Origin: Paenibacillus tianmuensis
GTDB taxonomy: Bacteria > Bacillota > Bacilli > Paenibacillales > NBRC-103111
DNA length: 64,000 bases
NCBI RefSeq assembly: GCF_900100345.1
Contig: NZ_FMTT01000002.1
Coordinates: forward strand, 124,001-188,000
Reading direction: 5' to 3'
Part shown: positions 24,373 through 33,870 of the stretch, piece by piece
How the letters are laid out: each line of letters begins with the position of its first letter
Numbering within the stretch: position 1 is the stretch's first letter
The notes under the pieces: model-generated
Told to the model about the DNA's origin: nothing
The model's input: the letters and a program-made list of their open reading frames with translations, nothing else
Databases searched by the model: none
Translations under genes and position numbers: made by a program

Positions 24373-25935
24373 TTAATCGCGGGTAATTTTAACGGTTTGC
24401 ATTGCTTGCTCCCAGCCTACTTTCGCTCCAAGGCCTTCGGAAACGACGCGAACGGGAACAAAAGTAACGCCTTCTACGAGAACGGCCGGCTTCTCCAGCT
24501 TAACGGTCTTGCCGTTAACGGTAGCTTCGTCGCTGCCGATCGTTAATACGAGCACGGCACCGCTCAGCGGATCGGTCACTTTGACTTGCTTGGTGGCCGC
24601 ATCCCACTTCACATCGGCGTCCAGTTCCTCGACGACGAAACGCGCCGGGACCATAATCGTACCGTTGTCGTTATAAGGAAGCGTGCCGAAAGAAAGTTCT
24701 TTGTCTTCGCCGACGATCATGCTGATATTTTTCTTCGTTACGCCAAGATCGTCTTTAAGCAGTTTGTACAGTTGAGAGTTCGGATCAAGCGATGCGACGA
24801 ATTTGCCTGCCGTCAGGCTGCCGTCCGCACCGTTCATTTCGATAACTCCGCCTGCGGTATCGATTGTGGCGGCCTGTATCGGTTTGTTCACGTTCCACAC
24901 TTCGTAGACCGACGTAATTTTGACGCTTTTCAAGCCGCCTCCCTTGCCTTGCGGAAGGGTAAATCCAATTTCCGCGTTCGATTTGCGGGTAACGTAATCT
25001 TTATCTACATACAAGTCCATCTTAAGCGATTGGTTGTCGCTCAACCAGGCTTTGGCTTCCGGATCCATCTTATCGACCGACGCGTCGAAATCCTTGAGCG
25101 CTTGCTCCAATTGTGTTTTCACGAACGTATGAACGAATTCTACCGCCAGCGCTTTATTGTTCAGATAAGGCGTGAGCGTGTCGTTTGAATCGGCATTATT
25201 TTTGCCGACTTCCTGGGTGACTTCCTTCAAGATCGGCACGTACAGATCGTACAGCACGCCGATGAAATCTTTCAGACCTTGATCGTCGGCGAGCACGTTC
25301 GTCAGGAAGCCTTTCACCAAGCCCAGCAGCTCGTTGCCGTAAATTTCGGCATGAACCTTTTGCAGGGTCAGCGCTTCGCCGTTCACGGTTTCGCTCACTT
25401 CCGCAGCCGTAATTTTGCTCGGGTTCGGGAAGTTGCGGGTGAAGAACGGCGTGAGCGAAGGTACCGCTTCAACCGCCTTCTTGCTAAGCTGCTGGAGCTG
25501 CTCCTGCAATTCCTTGGGAAGCTCGGTAGCGGCCGTCGCGCTGTTGCGGATCATGATCGGCTTTTTCGCGCCTTCGATTTTGAGCGTGTAATTCATGTCG
25601 GACATGACCAGTTCGAACGGCACGCGGCCTTTCTGATACTCGAATGCGCCTTTCATAGACGCGTGCAGCTGATCTTGCGTCTTCATCTCGGTAATGTCAA
25701 TTTTCACCTTGCTGAACAGATCAAACATCCGCTTGCCCTCCGGCGACATCGTGACCGCCGGGTCCGGCGTCAGCTCCAGCGTTACCGTTTGCTTGCCTTC
25801 CGAAGATTTGACGGCCAAACTTCCGGCCATCGCTTTGCCTACGTCGACATTGCCGACCGGTTGGCAACCGGCAAGCAGGATCAGAATGCCGACCAGCACG
25901 AGGCTCAGCATGGTGTTCCAACGTTTTGTTCTCAT
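24373..25935 (-). CDS. Lipoprotein with copper-amine-oxidase N-terminal-type domain
   Basis: 520 residues. Signal peptide with lipobox LLAGC (C24), a long Lys/Thr-rich middle of unknown fold (about 30-400), and a C-terminal copper amine oxidase N-terminal domain (from about 405: PYNDNGTIMVPARFVVEEL, later VTFVPVRVVSEGLGAKV), a non-catalytic repeat common in Paenibacillaceae surface proteins. The start is ATG 25935 with AGGAGG 6 nt upstream; the frame stays open about 280 nt further but without a ribosome site. Confidence 0.82.
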   Translation of the reverse strand: MRTKRWNTMLSLVLVGILILLAGCQPVGNVDVGKAMAGSLAVKSSEGKQTVTLELTPDPAVTMSPEGKRMFDLFSKVKIDITEMKTQDQLHASMKGAFEYQKGRVPFELVMSDMNYTLKIEGAKKPIMIRNSATAATELPKELQEQLQQLSKKAVEAVPSLTPFFTRNFPNPSKITAAEVSETVNGEALTLQKVHAEIYGNELLGLVKGFLTNVLADDQGLKDFIGVLYDLYVPILKEVTQEVGKNNADSNDTLTPYLNNKALAVEFVHTFVKTQLEQALKDFDASVDKMDPEAKAWLSDNQSLKMDLYVDKDYVTRKSNAEIGFTLPQGKGGGLKSVKITSVYEVWNVNKPIQAATIDTAGGVIEMNGADGSLTAGKFVASLDPNSQLYKLLKDDLGVTKKNISMIVGEDKELSFGTLPYNDNGTIMVPARFVVEELDADVKWDAATKQVKVTDPLSGAVLVLTIGSDEATVNGKTVKLEKPAVLVEGVTFVPVRVVSEGLGAKVGWEQAMQTVKITRD

Positions 25936-26079
25936 CGGGAACCTCCTAAAAATATGTACTATGATGCATGTAACCCACCGTCTTATACGAAATAATTGGC
26001 AGAACGTTGCGCACCTGCATATGGAATTATACGACAGACGTTTGAAAAATCCTTTTTTTAAGGCGGGAGGTCTCGGACC

Positions 26080-27369
26080 ATGAACCGGAGAAATTACCGT
26101 TGGAATGGCATCGATCTGCTTCATAAGCTGGCGGATTTGCCACAGGAAGCGGTAGAGTGGATCAAAGGAAAGGCGCAGACGGTAGCGCATGAAAAAAAGC
26201 TTCTGGCCGCGGCGCACCGCATTCCGATCGATCCGCTTTCGATCGAAGCGCTGCGCAAGCGGCTGCAGTGGAAGCTTGCGCTGCAGGAAGGGAACGCGGA
26301 GTCGGTAAAAGAATCCCCGGAGACTGGGCCGGATGCCAAAGAAGAGGAGCAGGAGCTGCTGGAGCGAATCCTACGTGAGCGGGACGTGCATATCCGCAAC
26401 AACGTGACGCGTACCGCGGCTTATTTGCATATGTACCGGGAGCATCCCGAACTGCATTGGGCGTTGCTGGCCCATATGGTGTCGCGCAACGGGGGGTGGA
26501 GCATGACGGATCTACGGGGAGATCTGCTGCCTTTTCTGTTGAACGAGGAGCAGTGCGAGAACGTCTTCGCTTTTTTGGAAAGGGCCAACGCGCTCATCTT
26601 CCGGGATGCTTACCCGCAGCTTCTACTGTACCGGGCGAGCGTGCAGTTGAAACGCCCGCTATTTCATCTGCTTCCCCTGCTCGGCGTCTCGCGCTTTATG
26701 CGCCCGGTCTGGGACCGTTTCTGGATCGAGCGGGAATCCGGGCTGTTGACCATCGCATTAATCGTGAACGAGCAGCATTATATTGAGGAGCGCGTCGTCC
26801 GTCATCCTTCGTTTCAAAGCACCGTACTCGACACCTTGTTTTTTCAGACGCAGACGCTGCTTCAGCTGAACCAGGTCGTGTTTCCTTATGTCCAGGGCGA
26901 CCGTATACGGCTCGCAGGTCTGATTCTGGAGAACTTCAGCAGCGTGCGCGAGCGCATCGAGGTCGGCAAAAAGCTGTACGCCATTCTATTCGGCATCCGT
27001 GCGGTAGCCGAAGGCGCTCAGGCGTTTGCCTGCGGACGCCGTCACAGCGGCTCCCGCGCGGATTACTGGCCGCACCTGTTCGCACCCGTGCGCAAGGAGA
27101 CGCCCCGGCCCCGCGGCCAGCTGCTGGAGCGGCTTGACGGCTGCAAGCTGCGGCCTGGCGCGGCCCCGCTGTACAGTCCGGCGCTGACGGATGCATGGAG
27201 AGACAGAGACGTCGAACCGCCCATTCCGGGGGATTGGTTCCGCGACCTGTCCGTCCTCGATTATTTTACGGAAATCAGCGCGCCGTTCTCCTTCGAAATG
27301 ACGCAGGAATGCGGCCTCGGACTGAAAAAAATCGAGTTCGCCGTGCTCGCCGGCGATCTGCTCGTTTAA
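26080..27369 (+). CDS. DUF2515 family protein
   Basis: 429 residues. NNVTRTAAYLHMYREHPELHW and ALLAHMVSRNGGWSMTDL match DUF2515 (B. subtilis YppC-like), whose function is unknown. No signal or clear membrane helix; the N-terminal 100 residues are charged and helical. ATG with GGGAGGTC about 8 nt upstream. Single gene, ends at 27456-27514. Confidence 0.75.
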   Translation: MNRRNYRWNGIDLLHKLADLPQEAVEWIKGKAQTVAHEKKLLAAAHRIPIDPLSIEALRKRLQWKLALQEGNAESVKESPETGPDAKEEEQELLERILRERDVHIRNNVTRTAAYLHMYREHPELHWALLAHMVSRNGGWSMTDLRGDLLPFLLNEEQCENVFAFLERANALIFRDAYPQLLLYRASVQLKRPLFHLLPLLGVSRFMRPVWDRFWIERESGLLTIALIVNEQHYIEERVVRHPSFQSTVLDTLFFQTQTLLQLNQVVFPYVQGDRIRLAGLILENFSSVRERIEVGKKLYAILFGIRAVAEGAQAFACGRRHSGSRADYWPHLFAPVRKETPRPRGQLLERLDGCKLRPGAAPLYSPALTDAWRDRDVEPPIPGDWFRDLSVLDYFTEISAPFSFEMTQECGLGLKKIEFAVLAGDLLV

Positions 27370-27455
27370 TGCGCGGACTCCAGCGCAGGTCCACTGCACT
27401 TCTGTGTGGCGCACACGGGAATGATAGCGCACTCCGAAGCCGCCTCCGGACGACG

Positions 27456-27514
27456 AACAGCCCCGAACCTCCTCAGCAGCAGTATCTGCTTGGAAGGTTC
27501 GGGGCTGTTTTTAC
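27456..27514. terminator. Bidirectional terminator
   Basis: A perfect 15-bp stem (27456-27470 with 27495-27509), followed by TTTTTA on the plus strand. Confidence 0.85.
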
Positions 27515-27541
27515 AATCGTCTATGAGCATTGCCGCATCGT

Positions 27542-29230
27542 TTACCGTTTTTCTTGCTGCGTCGTGCGACCAAGACGAGCGAGCAGCGGCTTCGCCAGCT
27601 TCCGGAGCGGTCCTGGCAGATGCTGCAAATCGTGCAGCGTCATGACCCGCGTCAGGAAGAGCAGGACAGGGTAAGCCGCGCCGATGATCGCACAGATGAT
27701 CAAGGCTTGCACCATATCATCCCAACGTCCGCTGCCGAACGGATGGACATAGGCAACACACAACTGCTCCAGTCCATAGCCGATCAGGCAAATCAGCGTC
27801 GTCGTCGCCGCGAGCGACAGCCAACGGCGCAGGCCGAACACCCGGAACGGCACGGCGGACCGCAGCACCGAGAGGTTGAGCCACGCCATCACGATGAAGC
27901 ACAGGGCGGTGGCAGCGATGATGCCGTAGATGCCCCAGTACGGAGCCAGTACATAGCTTCCTGCCAGCTTGACCGCGATGCCAAGGATCACGCTCAGTAC
28001 AAGCGGCCTCATGCGGCCCATTCCCATCAGCACCGCGCCCGAGGTCTGCATGACGATCTGGAACATCGCGCTGACGGTAAGCAGAGTGATGATTGAAGGG
28101 GCATACGCATCCACGATCAGCGAACCGGTCAGGTTCGCAAAAATAAACCCGTTGATCGGGCGCGCCCCCAGACTGATCAGCAGCACCATCGGCAGGCCGG
28201 TAAGAATCGATAATTGCAGTACCTTGGCTGTCTGATCGGATACCTGCTTCAGGTCTTTTTGCGAATAGGCTGACGAAATAATCGGTACGACCGATTGGCT
28301 GAGCGCCACTGCGAGAATGATCGGAATGCCTGCCAGCGATTGCGCCCGGCCAGCTAAAATCCCAAGCATTTCACGAGCCGCGTGCTCTCCAAACTGATCC
28401 TTGAGCAGCAGAGTCACGATGGACGAATCGATCGTATAAATCAGCGTGACGGTCATCGAGAAAATGACGATCGGCACGGACAGCTTGAACAGCTGCGCAT
28501 AGATCGCTTTGAACGTCAGCGGTTGGCCGGACGCCGCAGCGCCCGCGCTCTCTGCCGCAGCTGCGTCGGCGCCCTCCGCGGACCGCTCGCGGCGGTCTCT
28601 TTGCTTCAGCCGCAACGCATAATACAGCATCACGGCCGCTGCCGCGATGCTGCCTACCACGCCGCCGAACGAAGCTCCGGCGACGGCATAGTCCAAGCTG
28701 TGGCTAAGCAACAAATAGGCAAGCGCCACCGAAGTAACGACGCGGAACAGCTGTTCGATGATCTGCGATATGCCGTTCGGCATCATCATCCGGCGTCCCT
28801 GGAAGTAGCCGCGCATGATGGCGATCAGCGGAAACAGCAGCAGCGCCGGTGCGATAGCTTGGATCGGCAGCGCCGCCTGCGGGTTGAGAATGCTGTCGGC
28901 AAAATACGGTGCTGCGGCATACAGCAGAACGGTCATCAGCACACCTGCGCATACGGCAAACCACAGCGCCGCCTTGTAGATCCGGTCCGCCTCCGCATGC
29001 CGGCCGAGCGCGGTCTTTTCGGAGATCATTTTGCTGAGCGCGCTCGGAATGCCTGCGGTGGCGACGACGAGCAACACGGAGTACAGGTTGAAGGCGATGC
29101 CGTAGGCCGCCATGCCGATATCGCCGAGCAAATAAACGAGCGGGATACGCTGCACCACGCCGAGCGCCCGGGCGACCAATGCCGCCAACGTTAGAATCAG
29201 CGTTCCTTTAACTAATGAATCTTTGGACAA
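27542..29230 (-). CDS. MurJ-like lipid flippase (YtgP/SpoVB family)
   Basis: 562 residues, about 14 membrane helices, MATE/MOP-like polysaccharide flippase. Start KGTLILTLAALVARALGVVQRIPL and AGIPSALSKMISEK are typical of the YtgP/MurJ clade that moves lipid II across the membrane; SpoVB-type sporulation flippases are a close alternative. An Ala/Glu/Gly-rich loop (about 218-243) splits the protein. TTG start with AAGGG about 8 nt upstream. DUF456 and HAD genes lie upstream in the same direction. Confidence 0.82.
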   Translation of the reverse strand: MSKDSLVKGTLILTLAALVARALGVVQRIPLVYLLGDIGMAAYGIAFNLYSVLLVVATAGIPSALSKMISEKTALGRHAEADRIYKAALWFAVCAGVLMTVLLYAAAPYFADSILNPQAALPIQAIAPALLLFPLIAIMRGYFQGRRMMMPNGISQIIEQLFRVVTSVALAYLLLSHSLDYAVAGASFGGVVGSIAAAAVMLYYALRLKQRDRRERSAEGADAAAAESAGAAASGQPLTFKAIYAQLFKLSVPIVIFSMTVTLIYTIDSSIVTLLLKDQFGEHAAREMLGILAGRAQSLAGIPIILAVALSQSVVPIISSAYSQKDLKQVSDQTAKVLQLSILTGLPMVLLISLGARPINGFIFANLTGSLIVDAYAPSIITLLTVSAMFQIVMQTSGAVLMGMGRMRPLVLSVILGIAVKLAGSYVLAPYWGIYGIIAATALCFIVMAWLNLSVLRSAVPFRVFGLRRWLSLAATTTLICLIGYGLEQLCVAYVHPFGSGRWDDMVQALIICAIIGAAYPVLLFLTRVMTLHDLQHLPGPLRKLAKPLLARLGRTTQQEKR

Positions 29231-29255
29231 AACGTTCCCTTCTTCCCTTCATGCC

Positions 29256-29735
29256 TTACACGACCCAGATGATAAACAGCACGATCATCAGCAGCTGCAG
29301 CACGAGTTTAACGACGAGCCCCGAGAAAAAGCCGACCAGCGCCCCGATTCCCGCCCGCACCGCCTGACGGAATTCCGTTCCGACGATCAGCTCGCCCACG
29401 ACGGCGCCAATAAACGGACCGATCAGCAGCCCAGCGACCGGGATCACGAACGGTCCGATCAACAGCCCGATCGTACTGCCGATGACGGATGCCCGCGTGC
29501 CGCCGAACTTTTTGGCGCCAACCGCGCTGACGGCATAGTCGGCCACTATCAGAACGGCTACGATCGTCGTTTGAATGAGCCAGAACCAAACCCCGAACGG
29601 TTCGAAGCCGACCATAAAGCCGTAGACAAAAAACGCCGCATAAATCGCGAGCGCTCCCGGCAGCACCGGATATACCGCCCCGGCCATGCCGACGAGAAAC
29701 AGAACAACGATGATGATCCATGCGGCGATGACCAT
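29256..29735 (-). CDS. DUF456 membrane protein
   Basis: 159 residues, almost entirely hydrophobic, with Gly-rich helices (GSTIGLLIGPFVIPVAGLLI, then GPFIGAVVGEL) characteristic of DUF456. Function unknown. GGGAGG 9 nt before the ATG; 25 nt before the flippase gene, so cotranscription is likely. Confidence 0.82.
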   Translation of the reverse strand: MVIAAWIIIVVLFLVGMAGAVYPVLPGALAIYAAFFVYGFMVGFEPFGVWFWLIQTTIVAVLIVADYAVSAVGAKKFGGTRASVIGSTIGLLIGPFVIPVAGLLIGPFIGAVVGELIVGTEFRQAVRAGIGALVGFFSGLVVKLVLQLLMIVLFIIWVV

Positions 29736-29791
29736 AGATGGATGCCTCCCTTTTCAGCTGCGATGCGTAACTTGCCGGACGGCACGATCCG

Positions 29792-30535
29792 CTATTTCAG
29801 CGCAAACTCTCTGATAATTTGAGCGACGCCGTGTTCTTCGTTCGTCCCGGTCACCGCATCAGCCAGCCGCTTGACTTCCTCCTGCGCGTTCCCCATCGCC
29901 ACACCGAGTCCCGCTTCGCGGATCATGGCCGCATCGTTCAAGCTGTCGCCCATGGCGATTACCTGCGACATCTCGATTCCCAGCACCGCGCATACTTGTC
30001 TCAGTCCGCTGGCTTTGCTAATGCCTTTCGGATTCACCTCGATATTGAACGGATGAGAATTCGTAATTTCCAGCTTATCCCACGATTCCAGCTCCCGGCG
30101 GATGGCCGCGAGGCTTTCTTCGTTCTCGATATAATAGCCGAACTTCAGCCACTGCTGCGCATCGATCTCCGCTTCGGGCAGCCAGTGCTCTTTGTTGTAG
30201 ATGTCCTTGACGCCATAAGCCCAAAACCAAGTATCGTATTGGACCGCGAGCGCATGCATGCGGCGGATCAGCTCCGTGTCCAACGTATGACGCTCAAGCA
30301 GCTCACCTGGCGCTTTCCATACTTCGCTGCCGTTCACCGTGACGAGCGGCGACTTCAGGCCGAGCTCCTCCGCATAAGACTGACAGTTCTGAATGCCCCG
30401 ACCGGTCGAAAAGACGACCGTTACTCCGGCATCTTGCGCCGCTAGAATAGCCGCGCGGTTTTCCTCCGAGATCGTCTTTTCTTCCGTCAGCAATGTGCCG
30501 TCCAGATCCAACGCTACCATTTTGAATCGACTCAT
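29792..30535 (-). CDS. Cof-type HAD phosphatase
   Basis: 247 residues. HAD motif I DLDGTLL with nucleophile D10 and D12, motif II STGRG and motif IV GDSLND, with the large cap of Cof-type (IIB) sugar-phosphate phosphatases. Likely acts on a small phosphorylated metabolite; substrate unknown. GGGAG about 8 nt from the ATG. Lies between asnB and DUF456 on the same strand. Confidence 0.88.
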   Translation of the reverse strand: MSRFKMVALDLDGTLLTEEKTISEENRAAILAAQDAGVTVVFSTGRGIQNCQSYAEELGLKSPLVTVNGSEVWKAPGELLERHTLDTELIRRMHALAVQYDTWFWAYGVKDIYNKEHWLPEAEIDAQQWLKFGYYIENEESLAAIRRELESWDKLEITNSHPFNIEVNPKGISKASGLRQVCAVLGIEMSQVIAMGDSLNDAAMIREAGLGVAMGNAQEEVKRLADAVTGTNEEHGVAQIIREFALK

Positions 30536-30622
30536 GTTCGCTTCTCTCCCTTTTCGTCCGTTCCTTGAAGTAACGTACCTGCCGCGTTCTGCGGCCGCAC
30601 TCGCTCCTCTGCGGACCTTCGC

Positions 30623-32497
30623 TTATTGAGCGTGCGCGAGCGTTCGGGCCGGCAGCTCCTCCATGTAGGCCGCATGCCAAAGCGCGAACATATAGATCGT
30701 CCAAATGCGCCGGGCGTAATCACCCTTGCCGCTCTGATGATTTCCGAGCATCGCCCTTACCGTGTCCATCCGGATGTAATTGTCGATGCCGCTTGCCGCG
30801 ATCTGCTCCATCACGACGTTTCCTTGCGGACCCTTCAGCCACTCGCGCATCGGCACCGGAAATCCGAGCTTCGGCCGGTTCAGAATAAAGTCCGGGATCA
30901 TGCCTTCCATCGCTTTGCGGAATACGTATTTGGTCGTGCCTTCCGCAATCCGGTATTTGGCCGGAATCCGGCGCGCCACCTCATACATCTCCACGTCGAG
31001 GAACGGCACGCGCAGCTCCAGCGAATGCGCCATCGTCATTTTGTCCGCCTTCATCAAGATGTCTCCGGGCATCCACAGGTTCATATCGATATACTGCATC
31101 CGGGACACGGGGTCCAGATGCTTGCTTTTATCGTAAAATGTTTGGGCGATGTCGAACGGATTGCGGTACCGGCTCAGCAGCTCGCGGTCGGCGCGCACGA
31201 TCTCGGCCTTCATGTCTTCGGTAAAAATTTTGGCGTTGCCGAGGAACCGCTGCTCCAGCGGAGTCGTGCCGCGCAGCACGTAATTGCGGCCGTAGACGCC
31301 GTCCGGCAGCAGCCGGGCAAGCGCATGCAGCAGCCGCTTCACACCGTGCGGCAGCCGCTCGATCGGCGCTAGCGACTGCGGCTCGCAGTAGATGCGGTAC
31401 CCGCCGAACAGCTCGTCCGCTCCTTCGCCGGACAGCACGACCGTCACGTGCTCGCGCGCAAGCTGCGCCACATGATACAGCGCAATCGCCGAAGGGTCGG
31501 CCACCGGCTCGTCCTGATGCCAGGCGGCTTTGGCCAAGGTGCCGAAGTAATCTTCCTTCGTAATAATTTTATCGTAATGCTCGGTACCCAGCGCCTGTGC
31601 GGTCTGACGCGCGATAACGGTCTCGTTGTTGGCCCCCTCGAAGCCGACGGAGAACGTGCGGATCGATTCGATCTGGCGCATATGCGCGGCGATCGCCGTC
31701 GAGTCAATGCCGCTGGATAAGAAGCAGCCCCGCTCCACGTCGCTCTGCATATGGTGAACGACCGAATCCTTGAGCGCCTCGCGGATGCGCTCGACGCATT
31801 CGTCAAACGGCCGCTCCTCCGGCTCCAGCATCGCATCCCAGTATTGCTTGACCGACAGTCCGCCGTCATACGATACGGTAACGGTATGTCCCGGCGGCAG
31901 CTTATGTATGCCTTGAAACATCGTCGTCGGCTCCGGCACGTACTGGAACGTCAAGTAGTTCAGCAAACTTTCCGTATGAATCGTCCGAGTGACTCCGGCG
32001 GCCAGAATGCTTTTGATTTCCGAGCCGAACAGGAATTGGCCGCCGTCGTGGTAATAGTAGAACGGCTTGATGCCGAAATGGTCCCGCGCGCCGAACAGCT
32101 GCTTTTTCTTGCGATCCCAGATGACGAACCCGAACATCCCGCGAAGCTGCTTCACGCATTCTTCCCCGTACTCCTCGTACAGGTGGACGATGACTTCGGT
32201 GTCCGAATGGGTTTTGAATTGATGTCCTTTCGCCTGAAGCGTATTGCGCAAATATTTATAGTTATAAATCTCGCCGTTAAACGCAATCCATACCGTTTCG
32301 TCTTCGTTGGCGAGCGGCTGATGGCCTTCCTGCAAATCGATGATGGACAAGCGGCGGAAGCCGAGTCCGATGCGGTTCTCACTCCAAAATCCAAAATCGT
32401 CCGGTCCCCGATGCACGATACAGTCGGTCATGCTCTTCAGTATGGACGGGGAAGGCTCGCGGTCTTCAAAATACATGACGCCGGTGATCCCGCACAT
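30623..32497 (-). CDS. asnB: Asparagine synthase (glutamine-hydrolysing)
   Basis: 624 residues. Class II glutaminase domain with nucleophile C2 after Met removal (MCGITGV), then the synthetase domain with PP-loop SSGIDST and LSGEGADELFGGY. It converts Asp to Asn with Gln and ATP. It resembles B. subtilis AsnO (sporulation) as well as AsnB, so it could be the sporulation-linked paralogue. GGAGG 7 nt upstream of the ATG. Divergent from the TIM-barrel gene. Confidence 0.93.
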   Translation of the reverse strand: MCGITGVMYFEDREPSPSILKSMTDCIVHRGPDDFGFWSENRIGLGFRRLSIIDLQEGHQPLANEDETVWIAFNGEIYNYKYLRNTLQAKGHQFKTHSDTEVIVHLYEEYGEECVKQLRGMFGFVIWDRKKKQLFGARDHFGIKPFYYYHDGGQFLFGSEIKSILAAGVTRTIHTESLLNYLTFQYVPEPTTMFQGIHKLPPGHTVTVSYDGGLSVKQYWDAMLEPEERPFDECVERIREALKDSVVHHMQSDVERGCFLSSGIDSTAIAAHMRQIESIRTFSVGFEGANNETVIARQTAQALGTEHYDKIITKEDYFGTLAKAAWHQDEPVADPSAIALYHVAQLAREHVTVVLSGEGADELFGGYRIYCEPQSLAPIERLPHGVKRLLHALARLLPDGVYGRNYVLRGTTPLEQRFLGNAKIFTEDMKAEIVRADRELLSRYRNPFDIAQTFYDKSKHLDPVSRMQYIDMNLWMPGDILMKADKMTMAHSLELRVPFLDVEMYEVARRIPAKYRIAEGTTKYVFRKAMEGMIPDFILNRPKLGFPVPMREWLKGPQGNVVMEQIAASGIDNYIRMDTVRAMLGNHQSGKGDYARRIWTIYMFALWHAAYMEELPARTLAHAQ

Positions 32498-32606
32498 TGT
32501 TTTTCCTCCTCAAACGCTAAAAAATAGTCCGATACAACAGTATACCATATTCGTACGGGTTTCAGGAAATGGTAGGTTTCCTGAAAAATATGTCGCTTTT
32601 TCCGAG

Positions 32607-32636
32607 TAGACAGCCTGCGGAGCGGCGGTTTATGAT
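32607..32636 (+). promoter_or_regulatory. Putative promoter of the TIM-barrel gene
   Basis: TAGACA (32607-32612), 18-bp spacer, TATGAT (32631-32636), 39 bp before the start codon. Confidence 0.5.
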
Positions 32637-32674
32637 GTGGGCGGATAGACCTTGTGGAAGGAGAGGACGAACGG

Positions 32675-33523
32675 ATGATCAAGGGATTGACCAGGGCAGG
32701 CATCGGCGAGGCCGGGACGATCCGCGAGTTCGCGGAGCTCGCCTCCCGCTTCGGGTTTGGCGCGATCGACGCGCACGGCCAAGAGCTGGAGGCATGGATC
32801 GCAGCGGCAGGCTTGGAGCAGGCGAGAGATTTTTTGCAGGAGAAACAAGTGCGCATTGGCGCGACCGGACTCGCCGCGGAATGGCGGCAAACCGAGGAGG
32901 CGTTCCGGGACGGCTTGCCCCGGCTCGCCGCAGAAGCGGCGGCGGCAAGCAAGCTCGGCGTAACCGCCTGCTGCACGCATGTGCTGCCATCGACGGACGA
33001 GAACGCCGCGCGTTTCATGGCCGTCGCGACCCGGCGGCTGCGCCTTTGCGCGGACATTTTGGAGGCGTACGGCATCCGGCTCGGACTGGAATTCGTCGGG
33101 CCGCATCATCTGCGCACGCGATGGAAGCATCCCTTTTTATGGGATGCAGAGAGCACGTTGGAGTGGATCGATACGATCGACAAAAGCAATGTCGGCCTGC
33201 TGTTCGACGCCTACCATTGGCATACGACGGGAGGTACGGCCGCCGATATCGCCAAGCTGCGCGCCGATCAGATCGTGCATGTCCATATCAACGATGCCAA
33301 GGACGTTCCGGTCGCCGAGGCGCTGGACAACGACCGGCTGTATCCGGGCGAGGGCGTCATCGACCTGACGACGTTCCTGCAAGGGCTGCAACGTATCGGC
33401 TATACCGGCGTCGTGGCGCAGGAAATTTTGACGCCGCAGCCGCCAGCGGAAACCGCCGAAGCGTTGGCGGCGCTATCGCAGCAGGCATTTAAGCGCGTAT
33501 ATGAAAAAGCCGGGCTCCAGTGA
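32675..33523 (+). CDS. Sugar phosphate isomerase/epimerase-like TIM barrel
   Basis: 282 residues of the xylose-isomerase-like AP-endonuclease 2 superfamily. Metal-binding motifs are visible: LGLEFVGPH (Glu), LFDAYHWH (Asp/His), VHVHINDAK (His/Asp) and a late Glu in VVAQEI. It may isomerise or epimerise a sugar or inositol intermediate; substrate unknown. Start ATG 32675 about 9 nt after GGAGAGG; the GTG at 32654 overlaps that site. Its 3' end abuts the truncated lipoprotein gene. Confidence 0.82.
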   Translation: MIKGLTRAGIGEAGTIREFAELASRFGFGAIDAHGQELEAWIAAAGLEQARDFLQEKQVRIGATGLAAEWRQTEEAFRDGLPRLAAEAAAASKLGVTACCTHVLPSTDENAARFMAVATRRLRLCADILEAYGIRLGLEFVGPHHLRTRWKHPFLWDAESTLEWIDTIDKSNVGLLFDAYHWHTTGGTAADIAKLRADQIVHVHINDAKDVPVAEALDNDRLYPGEGVIDLTTFLQGLQRIGYTGVVAQEILTPQPPAETAEALAALSQQAFKRVYEKAGLQ

Positions 33524-33535
33524 GCCCGGGCTTTC
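33505..33535. terminator. Bidirectional terminator at the end of the TIM-barrel gene
   Basis: Pairing of about 12 bp with one bulge around a CAGT loop, overlapping the stop codon. On the minus strand it is followed by TTTTT, so it would also stop transcripts from the truncated gene at 33540-33717. Confidence 0.7.
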
Positions 33536-33539
33536 CCAT

Positions 33540-33717
33540 GTTTGACAATGTCGGTGATCATCCCAATTGTAGCCGTTTTTTTCACTTTGCCGGAAGCGGC
33601 ACTCTCCTTAGGCGCTCCGCATGCGGCGAGCGATACGGCAAGTGCGAGGAACATGATCGTCATAATAAATCGTTTGAACGAAGACGATAGCCTCGGTTTT
33701 GTTTTTACGTTTTTCAA
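33540..33717 (-). pseudogene. 5' remnant of a metal-ABC-transporter substrate-binding lipoprotein gene
   Basis: Reading from TTG 33717, a basic start and hydrophobic stretch lead to lipobox VSLAAC, then KKTATIGMITDIVKH. TIGMIxDIVKxVGG is the first strand and helix of the ZnuA/TroA/MntA cluster A-I family, but after DIVKH homology stops at about 33540. The frame runs on antisense through the terminator and the TIM-barrel gene, so about 60 of roughly 300 residues remain. GAGAGGAG is 4 nt from the start. A promoter-like AT-rich region lies upstream (33718-33800). Confidence 0.7.
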
Positions 33718-33826
33718 AGTACTCCTCTCCCATCTTTCCTAACAAGTTGTATTAGTCCATTTTTATTTCCCTAATGACTATATGTTTATGATATGCAAAT
33801 ATGTTGACTCAGTGCAAATTTTTTAC

Positions 33827-33860
33827 AAAAAAAGAAATCCCCTTTGTCCAAGGAGATTTC
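33827..33860 (-). terminator. Terminator of the PBP gene
   Basis: A stem GAAATC/TCC with GG/GATTTC (33834-33841 with 33852-33860); on the minus strand seven T follow. Confidence 0.8.
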
Positions 33861-33870
33861 CGGTGCTTCG

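Noticed and set aside
25936-26217. Longer N-terminus for the 24373 lipoprotein
   Set aside because: It would bury the signal peptide and lipobox, and it overlaps the start of the divergent DUF2515 gene.
28382-29194. Plus-strand open frame of 270 codons
   Set aside because: Antisense to the MurJ-like flippase; Arg/His/Gln-rich.
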